A stretch of 64,000 nt of DNA from Hysterangium stoloniferum (lineage: Eukaryota; Basidiomycota; Agaricomycetes; Hysterangiales; Hysterangiaceae), in the NCBI GenBank assembly GCA_015178975.1, contig WHVD01000021.1, forward strand, positions 124,001 through 188,000, read 5' to 3'. Under the pieces are notes generated by a model. That model had not been told where the DNA came from. It did not search any database and saw nothing but the letters and a program-made list of their open reading frames with translations. Positions 56,959-64,000 of this stretch are shown piece by piece. Numbering within the stretch: the first letter of the stretch is position 1; each line of letters starts with the position of its first letter. A program made the translations under genes and the position numbers.

Positions 56959-57087
56959 TGTTAAAAGTGTAGAAAATGAATGGCCAGACTGGGAATTGAA
57001 CCCAGGGCTTCTGCTTACATAACAGAGGTGTTAACCATTACACCATCCAACCCTAGGAAAGTAGTGCTAGTATTACACAATCTAACA
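56959..57087 (-). mobile_element. 129-bp LTR-ended mini-element carrying a tRNA-like sequence (P2)
   Basis: Reverse-oriented second copy of P1: on the minus strand TGTTAGATTGTGTAATAC..CACTTTTAACA. Perfect target duplication CCACA (56954-56958 and 57088-57092). The two copies match along their whole length and differ in flanks, so the unit itself moves. Confidence 0.9.
56981..57052 (-). tRNA. tRNA-like sequence in mini-element P2 (Thr-UGU-like loop)
   Basis: 72 nt cloverleaf: acceptor GGTTGGA / TCTGGCC (with G-T pairs), D stem GTGT / ACAC, anticodon stem TCTGT / GCAGA, loop TATGTAA, T arm CTGGG-TTCAATT-CCCAG. A box TGGTGTAATGG and B box GGTTCAATTCC are intact. The loop would read anticodon TGT, but position 33 is A rather than the near-universal T, so decoding is doubtful. 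Better preserved than the P1 copy. Confidence 0.7.
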
Positions 57088-57133
57088 CCACATTATTTGT
57101 CCACTACTTCATTCCAAGCCAGCCGTAACCGAC

Positions 57134-57460
57134 TTGCAACATTCTCTATCTACTTCTTCCCAGGACAACTTCAGTAAAACTTTCACCATAGATGATACAG
57201 ATAATAATATTGTTTTTTTATCTCCGACTTCTGAGTGGAGGCGTTTCAATCGCGGCCAAATGATAACGGAAGGGACTTTCTTGTTTTCCGATGCAGAAAA
57301 AGCCACTGTTACTGTTCATTTCCCTGGTAAGTTAAGTCGCCTTTCACTGTCAAAAGAGGGTTACTAAAATGTACAGTTACAGGTCTTGGAGAGCTGTAGC
57401 GCATCATGATGGAGTTGCAGTGAGGAAGTTCCGGCTGTGGCAAGGCTTGGACGGTATAGA
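57134..57460 (+). pseudogene. Fragment of a mushroom surface-protein-like gene
   Basis: Frame FTIDDTDNNIVFLSPTSEW..GTFLFSDAEKATVTVHFPG, then a GTAAGT..ACAG intron (57326 to about 57382) and an exon in which HHDG / VAVRKF can be read only in a shifted phase. The pattern 'vDDtdp.I.Ysp...W....gTf..t...gAtatf.F.G' is a beta-sandwich ectodomain found in many Agaricomycete membrane proteins. No signal peptide or membrane segment is present, so it is a piece. Confidence 0.4.
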
Positions 57461-57734
57461 TTTTTTTTGTGAGATGGTCACCGCGAGTCCTTCATGCTTG
57501 AGGGTGTGCATTTGAATTTGGATAACGAGAGATTGTGAGCATCAGGGCTCGCGTCCGCTTTGGGATTGTTGAGTTGCCCCTTCGTCCTGAACCTGTAATT
57601 GATTGGTGTTCCTTTTCTGAAAACTAAGACAATCAACAAAAATTTGCTCATTTAAATTGCGGCCTTTGATTTCCATAACTATAGTACTGTACAACTAGGC
57701 CATCTTGTAATGTCGGAAAAATCCGAAAATCCTA

Positions 57735-57910
57735 ATCAGGCCTGTCGGCCCGACTAGGTGCCGGTTTGCCTGATCCCGGCTGCCCAGGGTCTGAACAGGC
57801 GCCCAGCAGACTGGTCGTGCCTGGTGCAACCAAGATATCAGGCCGGCCGGGCTCTGCACGGACCTGCCCAGGATCGCGCAGCCTGATCGGGGTCTGCACA
57901 GATGCCCGGC
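57735..57910. repeat. GC-rich field of CAGGCC/GCCTGATC-like inverted motifs
   Basis: Dense short words CAGGCCTG, GCCTGATC, CCCGGCT and their complements; similar to 63325-63510. No gene. Confidence 0.5.
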
Positions 57911-58802
57911 TAGCCTTGGCAAGTTGTGACACATTACATAAGACATCAACTCGGCATCGACTCGCAAATTGTGGTGTGACATAGTGATCATAGGTCTCTT
58001 GCCGAATCAATGTCACATTGACATGACCATCTCTCTCTATTTTTCCCTTGTCTTTGTTTCTTCCTCTCCCATCTCACAAAATGCTTTCAGCATCTGCGAC
58101 TGTTCTTTTTTATGTAGGTTGCAATTGATATTACCGTTCACTTTCTCGGTTTCTCATATTAAAGTTTATTCATTTAGACGCAGGCTCTATCCCAAATCTT
58201 CAAGGGCGAGTACAGTGTCCCAATTGTATCAGGTCTAGATTTTGACAGCAATGAGTTAAATGCAAATGTCACCCATCAACTCGCCAAATCCGAACTCATT
58301 ACATAATGGATAGTTTCACACTTAGAATTCTCGTTGACAATTGTCGACATCAACATTGCGGCCGCCTTCTATCACTGTCATCTTTCGCTGCCGGCCACCC
58401 AATATTACCGTCATTCCCTCCACTATCACCTCCGCTGCTGCCCACTATCATTGCCGCCGCTGCCCACTGTCGCATACTCCACCTGCACCCTTTGCACCAC
58501 TTGCCTATGCGAAACAGACCGAGGTCAGTGTGACACGGCTACAGCAAGCCAGTAAACGTGAAGTCAATGCTGATGGCTTAGGAATGGCATTTGACCGAGC
58601 GGGCTACAAAACGGGATACTGAAACTACAACCGTTTCCTCTTGAGGTGTTGTGAAGGACGAGACAAAATAAAAGGATGGTAGCATTAGCTAAATATGCAG
58701 TATCGGAATCCTTCAGGGACCGATCAATACAAGCACTGCCGTGAGTAATCTTCCACTGTCTCATATAATTATTGTTAACCGGTTTTCGAATAACCATTCA
58801 TA
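57911..58802. other. No gene recognised
   Basis: Includes a C/T-rich stretch (58370-58510) with CCGCYGCCCACTATCA-like repeats; open frames there are low-complexity. Confidence 0.3.
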
Positions 58803-59515
58803 GCGCCTTCTAAAGACGAAAACATAAAGCAACTTCTCATTGAATACCACCGACGTGGCATTACCAACCGTATGGTACTCAGCAAGCTACTTCTTGCAAA
58901 GCATGGGATCCAGATGAGGTACGACTCATCGCTCTCTAGACATTCAACCTCACTTTTTTCTTTTATTAGCGAAGCCACTATTGCTCGCCGTTGCAGGCAG
59001 CTTGGATTACAAGGCAGCGGCGCTACAATGAAGAGTCTCCCGAATACCATGAAGCGGCAACTCGTTCTTGACCAAATGGCTCAGGATCCCACAAGCCAAC
59101 AAGGACCACGGGTAGTGAAGGAAGCCATTGCTGCAGGGACTGGGGTTAACTTAACACGGTATGTGTGTGCATTGCAGCGTACTGCATTTTTTAATAATTC
59201 TTTCTAGAAGTTTTATTACACAAACTATGCGGCTTCAAGACCCAACCAATTTCGCGATCAGACAACCAAGTGCAAGAAAGATAAATCGTTCGCCCCTTCT
59301 GCTATTGGGCCCTCATCAAGAGTGGAGCGGTCATGGTCATGGCAAACCTGCAGCGATTGGTTTTCCACTGTGGGCCATACGAGATTTATGTTCAGGGGCA
59401 TGGCCGGGGATCCAGGTGCTTCCAAACAATCGTCTAAAGGTGGCGATTGCGCATTTGTATTTGAGCTTCTTCGATCCCTGGCTTTATTTTTATATCGCAG
59501 ATAGAGATGTTGACT
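58803..59515 (+). pseudogene. Fungal rve-like integrase-core protein, 3'-truncated
   Basis: Exon 58803-58917 (IKQLLIEYHRRGITNRMV..KHGIQM), intron 58918-58971 (GTACGA..TTATTAG), exon 58972-59160 (EATIARRCRQLGLQGSGAT..KRQLVLDQMAQDP..QGPRVVKEAIAAGTGVNLTR), intron to about 59220, then MRLQDPTNFAIRQPSARKI..LGPHQEWSGHGHGKPAAIGFPLWAIRD..VPNNRLKVAIAHLYLS. This is the N-terminal HTH and the start of the core of a widespread mushroom gene with an integrase catalytic-core domain. The first D-containing strand (EWSGHGH, where D is often found) lacks D. It ends before the later catalytic residues, where Copia text begins. Confidence 0.7.
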
Positions 59516-59589
59516 CATCCACAAAGTGTCGATCGAAAAGATGGGCGGTGAGTTCTCCACCTGACAATTTATTGTACTGATGTGATCCA

Positions 59590-59962
59590 CAGAACTACTG
59601 GCTCCCTAACTCATACTCCAACGTCATAACACGTCCCAACATCTGGGCTGGTCCAATTGCAAAGGAGCTCACAGTGATGAACGAATGCAATGTTTAGGAC
59701 ATTATTGATCCCCCCGCTGGTGCTCGTTTAATCCAAACACGCTGGACTTTTGCCAACAAGTATAATGGGGACGGTAATCTAGTCGCACAAAAAGCACGCC
59801 TGGTCGCAAGGAACTTCACGCAAATTCCCGGAGTTGATTTCTTCAAAACATGTGTCTGTAGTCAGGTATGTGTCACTACATATGAACCTCGCCATAGCGG
59901 CTGCCATGGACATGGAGGCATGGCAGATCGACTATGTAGCGGCTTACTTGAATTCCCATCCA
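59590..59962 (+). pseudogene. Ty1/Copia reverse transcriptase fragment
   Basis: Plus-strand text [60 protein letters not shown], then in another frame [38 protein letters not shown]: the start of the Copia RT domain. It meets casein kinase text at about 59963 with no LTR or target duplication between. Confidence 0.8.
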
Positions 59963-61817
59963 CAGGCAATTACCTATATCGGACCCTCGCTGGTACACCC
60001 GGAATCCCCCAGGTCCATCATTTTGGTCAAGAAGGCCTCCATAATGTCCTCGTCATCGACCTCTTCGGCCCAAATCTTGAAGATCTTTTCGACATGTGCG
60101 GGCGCAAGTTTAGCGTCAAGTGTGTTTGCATGTTAGCGCGGCAGATGGTGTGTATTTAACTGTGTATATTTTGAGGATATGTGCTCATATTATACGGTTA
60201 ACAGCTAACGCGGGTACAAGCTATACGCGACAAGAGCCTTATATATCGTGACATAAAACCCGACAACTTTCTCATCGGTGCGCCGGGGACGAAGAATGCA
60301 AATACTATCTACGTGATCGGTGAGCACCTTAACTTTGACCGTCTGTCTCCGCATCTAACGTTTTTCTCTAGACTTTGGCATGGCTTTACACTACCGCGAT
60401 CCAAAGACAAGGCAACACATTCCCTACCGAGCCGAGAACGGAAGAGCCTCTCAGGCACGGCCCGATACATGAGTATAAACACCCATCTCGGTCGAGGTAA
60501 GTTTTCGAATGTATTCGCCATAGCAGCTCAAACCCATTACCCTAACCCTAGAACAATCACGCCGCGACGACTTGGAGGGACTCGGCCATGTGTTCATGTA
60601 CTTCCTCCGCGGCGGTCTTCCATGGCAAGGTCTCAAGGCACAGACCAACAAGCAGAAGTACGAGAAAATTGGGGAAAAGAAGCAAACGACACCGATTGCA
60701 GAGCTTTGTGAGGGCTTCACAGGTAAGTTATAGGCTCATTAATCTTCGCTGCCTTCGTGATATCGGTGTCATCCTAAACCCCTGGCATCACACCCCTTTC
60801 TTCATGAGTCATCCACTTATCTCCTGTTCACTACTCGTGAAAAAACAAACATTGATCCATTCTCTGCTCCTCTCGTAGGCGAATTTGCAATTTACATGAA
60901 CTATGTCCGCAAGCTCGGCTTCGAAGAACAGCCTGACTACGACTTTCTCCGCGAACTCTTCTCCAAAGTCCTTAAGTTCAACAGTGACGTCGACGATGGG
61001 GTCTTTGGTTGGATGTTGTTGAATCGCGGAAAAGGGTGGGAAGCTGGTAGTGTGCGTGGATTCTGCTTCGTTGATTTTATTCGAGGCAATAGACTTGGAC
61101 GCTAATGATATCGTGTACTTTTCTTTGTAGAGCTCGGCCCTATTGGCACAAGCCCACGCAACAGGAGGAACGGGCGGAGCAGGCCGCGATAAAGACCGTG
61201 AACGCGAGCGGGAGCGACGGCATCGCGCCCATCGAGAGCAGCGCGAACGCGAAAGGGAACGTGAGCGGGAAAGGGAGAGGGAACGCGATCGTGACCAACC
61301 AACGCTGATGCCTACGCCCCCAACAACGACTGCATCACCTGGCAAAAGACGCACAGCTAATAGGTGAAATTATTTTCTCGATCCTCACCTTTGAACTAAC
61401 CGCCGCGTGATTCCCTCAGTGTTCAACCCGCTGCTGCTGGATTATCCAACATTGCCATCCCCCCTCAATCCCGGAATGGGTATGCCCTCCCACCCCGCCA
61501 CGCCCAATCCTAACATGAACGCCACTAACACGCACCCCTACGCGCAAGTGCAAGTGCAGCCCTCCCTCCTCCAACACCCGCGCTCTTCATCCCCCTACAC
61601 ATCGATCCCGACACCTCAATATGGGCAGGCACAGACACAGCCTCCGCTACAGACGCGACAAATGCGGGGCTATTATGGCAGTGATGGCGGCGCGGGTGTT
61701 ATGGGTAGTGGCGTTGGGACTGGGCATGGGCATGGGAGTGGGATGCCGATCCAGGATGGGGGTGAGGAGGAGCGGGGGAGACGCGGCGGATTTTCGGACG
61801 TGTTTTGTTGTAGGTAA
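59963..61817 (+). pseudogene. Casein kinase I, 5'-truncated and frameshifted
   Basis: Seven exons with clean splice sites: about 59963-60147, 60205-60319, 60372-60496, 60552-60722, 60879-61051, 61131-61363 and 61420-61817. Motifs: [23 protein letters not shown], catalytic [58 protein letters not shown] basic Arg-Glu tail and a Pro/Gln-rich tail end in Cys-Cys-Arg, like the palmitoylated C-termini of fungal plasma-membrane CK1. The first lobe with the ATP loop and lysine is gone, replaced by Copia RT. A 5-bp duplication (CCGAG, 60427-60436) shifts the frame after HIPYR. The last exon may need a further shift. So no kinase is made. Confidence 0.88.
60427..60436. repeat. 5-bp tandem duplication in the kinase domain
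   Basis: CCGAG CCGAG within exon 3. With one copy removed the frame reads through HIPYRERKSLSG as in other CK1 proteins. Confidence 0.85.
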
Positions 61818-63061
61818 GGGGTTGTGCGGTTGTGGGTTGTGCAGTGGGGTTGTGCGGTGGGGTTGTGGGATAGGTATGGATAGGGGAGGTGAGGGTTGGG
61901 TGGGTGAATGGACCGGACGGTGAGAGGTGTTGTTGAGATGGAACGGAACGGCTGGTCGGTTTCGGTGGATTGTCGACCATGGCGTTGATGTGCGATTTTC
62001 CCTTATCATGGCGGGTGAGGGATGGGATGCATTACATGTGTGCCTATTCGCCGTCCAAGGGTGTTTTCAGAAGGCTCGCATTGGCTACCTTGGATTTTGG
62101 ATTCGATGGAGTGGTTTGGAGCCAGGGTCTACCTCCAATTACCAGACGGCGCAACCGTGGATGGAGAGATCGGACGTCTTAACAAGATACTTTACAGGAC
62201 TATGGATGGAGTGTCCAACTGGGCCAAAGCGTTGGAGAATGAGATGGGGGGAGCTAGGGTTGATATAGTGGTAATCACGATTTGTATATCACAGTGCGTG
62301 TACCTTGTGCCAAAATCTAGGTGGGCATCTTTCGAATTTACGATTTGATGATGGAACTTCATACTGACTTCTTTTCTCCAAATTCGGCATATCCTCGTCT
62401 CAAGTGTTGCATATAATCTGCCAGAGTATGAACTAATATGCCAAGATGGCCATCACAGGGTTCCCCATCCTATTGGCATGGAAGGACCCCCGGGGGGTAT
62501 TTTCACACGTGTATACACTGGAAAAATACTCCACCACCTCAAGTGATCTACCATGATTATGCATGGTGGTAGAATCCCGGTCAATTTTTCAGTGGCGTCG
62601 GGTGTCTGTGAGCCAACAGTTGCAGGTTGAACAATGCAAAATGCTGTGCTGGCAATTCAATCGTCGTGTTCGTACAAACAAAGATTAACCAGAGATATTC
62701 AAGTGAGATATTTGATTCGAGATTGTGATGTCATCAAGAAAGATTTAAGGGTGGGCTCTGACGATTTTCCATTCAAGTATTTGCTACGTGGACCGTATTT
62801 AAGTAATAAATGTCATTCAGCTATCAGCAAAAGCCAAAATAACCGAGTGTCCTTTTTCATTGTATGTAATTGAATATTAGGTACCGGAGTAGCCACCTGA
62901 CGCTACTATAAAAATGGAACATATCTATCTATCTATCATATTTATATACATAGAGCTCAGGTAGATAAGTCAAAAGTGACCATAGAATGAAGCTGATATT
63001 GTTTTATATTAAGTGGAGAAATTGTTGGTAGTTATCTAGACCATGCAAGATGTTTACTTAT
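61818..63061. other. Downstream of CK1, no gene recognised
   Basis: 61820-61925 is a GTTGTGSGGT-type simple repeat. A small TATC microsatellite lies at about 62920-62936. Open frames in 61927-62348 lack domains. Confidence 0.35.
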
Positions 63062-63146
63062 AAAGGTCTTATAGTCTAGTTGTAATATTGTATCATTGTG
63101 AGTATGTAAGCTATTTGTTGGTCATGTGTTCGATTCGTGTTTTGTG
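63062..63146 (+). ncRNA. tRNA-like or SINE-head sequence
   Basis: A box TAGTCTAGTTG (63072-63082) and B box GTGTTCGATTC (63126-63136), with a weak T stem ATGTG / CGTGT. Acceptor ends do not pair well. Either a decayed tRNA gene or the head of a tRNA-derived SINE; no A-tail or target copy was found. Confidence 0.35.
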
Positions 63147-63324
63147 TAAATTAATTAAAGATCATTTGCTCCGTGTACCTCTTGGGCGCCTAATCATCGG
63201 CCACAATGAGAGCTAGTAATCAAAGATTTAATTAAAGCTGGGACAAACATAAGAGGGGAGGGAGTTGTGTGGTCGGTCCTGTCAGGTTGTTTGACCTGCT
63301 CCACCCTTTTTTATTTTTATTTAG
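63147..63324. other. No feature recognised
   Basis: AT-rich spacer with no open frame. Confidence 0.3.
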
Positions 63325-63510
63325 TTGACATGACCTGTCCAAGCCTGAACAGGCCTGTTCAGGCCACGTGACCTGTTCAGGCCTAAGCAGGTCACCTGAC
63401 TAGCCTGGACAGGCCATGTCCAAGTCTTCCACGGAATCAGGCCTGATCCGTCAGTCGGCAAATCTGAGCATCTGACTGACCTGCTCAGGCCTGCTTAGGT
63501 CTGAGCGGAG
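63325..63510. repeat. Field of CAGGCC/CCTG(TT/AA)CAGG inverted motifs
   Basis: Six occurrences of CAGGCC within about 155 bp, most in palindromic settings (GAACAGGCCTGTTC, TCAGGCCTGA). Could fold into several hairpins. Confidence 0.7.
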
Positions 63511-63572
63511 GTTTTCTATTTTTGTGACATATATAAATTTGTCTCAGAAACCGATTTTTAAGTCAAAGGGTT

Positions 63573-64000
63573 TCACATAACTGCGATCACATGCTTAACA
63601 ACCGCCTCCAACTCTGGGCTTTCGAAGCCCCCCAAAGGCCTGCTCTGATGACTATTCCTAGTTGCCCTACAGTTCAGCCCGTGATGTTTATTACTGCGAG
63701 TTATGGTACAACCGTCAACTGGTTCCGGCTTGGGGTCGCCTCCAATCCAGTTGGTGGAAATCTCAACCTCGCCATCATTGACATCGACAGGGATCATACG
63801 TGCAGGCACCATGATGGTGCTCTTGAGTGCCGGTAACTCGAACTCCGTGTAGGCTTCGGTGAGCTGTTTAGGCTTCGCAATAAGACCGAATACATGCAGA
63901 GCGTCAGATTCCACATCGGCCTCGAGGAGTGCGTGCACCAAATCAGGGTACTTGGACGGGTCACATCCGCCATTGGTAGTGAACTCGTAGGGGACTAAAG
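63573..64000 (-). CDS. Hypothetical protein, C-terminal part, continues off the right edge
   Basis: A single minus-strand frame is open from the window edge (VPYEFTTNGGCDPSKYPDLVHALLEADVESDALHVFG..) to a stop at 63573, about 142 residues. No intron, membrane segment or motif recognised. Codon-level look (high CpG, no stops, mixed residues) supports a real gene. It differs from its surroundings by being unbroken. Family unknown. Confidence 0.6.
   Translation of the reverse strand, partial: LVPYEFTTNGGCDPSKYPDLVHALLEADVESDALHVFGLIAKPKQLTEAYTEFELPALKSTIMVPARMIPVDVNDGEVEISTNWIGGDPKPEPVDGCTITRSNKHHGLNCRATRNSHQSRPLGGFESPELEAVVKHVIAVM

Noticed and set aside
58306..58622. Cys/Leu/Pro-rich small proteins
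   Set aside because: Three overlapping frames over one low-complexity C/T-rich stretch; no start context or domain.
61407..61980. Separate genes in overlapping frames after CK1
   Set aside because: 61407-61817 is the last CK1 exon; the opposite-strand frames are Pro/His-rich shadows of a simple repeat.
61927..62348. Trp-rich protein downstream of CK1
   Set aside because: Three frames overlap with similar length, no splice sites or domain; likely noncoding.

Overview
The window looks like a transposon-packed region of a basidiomycete (Agaricomycete-type) nuclear genome. Evidence: short GT..AG introns; a fungal casein kinase I remnant; a P-loop NTPase/nuclease gene of a kind multiplied in mushrooms; a Plavaka-like transposase; chromodomain Ty3/Gypsy, Ty1/Copia and Tc1-like elements. 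I cannot name the species. No rRNA, CRISPR array or bacterial-style operon was seen.

Layout. 1-6676: Ty3/Gypsy element 'A' on the minus strand with its 5' LTR; its 3' end is off the window. 7058-9473: two solo LTRs in unrecognised sequence. 10094-13119: a decayed NTPase/nuclease gene, the only large host-like gene in the left half. 13475-49607: an almost unbroken pile of nested mobile elements. A Gypsy pol (14281-23650) is split by a solo LTR and a Tc1 element, which carry further LTRs up to four deep. Then come a gag remnant, a Copia pol (minus), a chromovirus pol with chromodomain and its 3' LTR (33868-40751), a Copia pol (plus, 42179-47740) cut by three insertions, and a Plavaka fragment. 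49608-64000: sparser, host-like sequence with small intron-containing genes of unknown function, an rve-type integrase-core fragment, a 5'-truncated casein kinase I joined to a Copia fragment, and a partial gene at the right edge.

LTR families were named here by their ends: A (TGTAAAGGG..), B and B' (TGTTACGACC..CTTAACA and a diverged relative), C (TGTTA(C/T)GACC..CCTAACA, the LTR of the chromovirus), D (TGTTAGGGCAAC..TGACA), I (TGTGAGGTATC..), N (TGTCACAACTG..), O (TGTTATGTATT..), R and J (about 250-275 bp). By reading both flanks I find 19 LTR-type insertions with perfect 5-bp target duplications and three more with near-perfect ones. In five places, removing the insertion and one target copy by eye gives back a continuous reading frame of the host element, so the nesting order is well supported.

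The most unusual item is a 128-129 bp mobile unit seen twice (46128-46255 and 56959-57087). It has TGTTA..TAACA ends and perfect 5-bp target duplications like an LTR, yet its body is a 72-nt tRNA-like cloverleaf with A and B boxes. Other points: nonsense codons in the chromovirus are all TGA where CGA is expected (CpG decay); an antisense coiled-coil/Cys-cluster ORF lies between chromodomain and 3' LTR; and many otherwise different LTRs share one module near their 3' ends. Most genes here are broken, so there is little working gene cooperation to describe.
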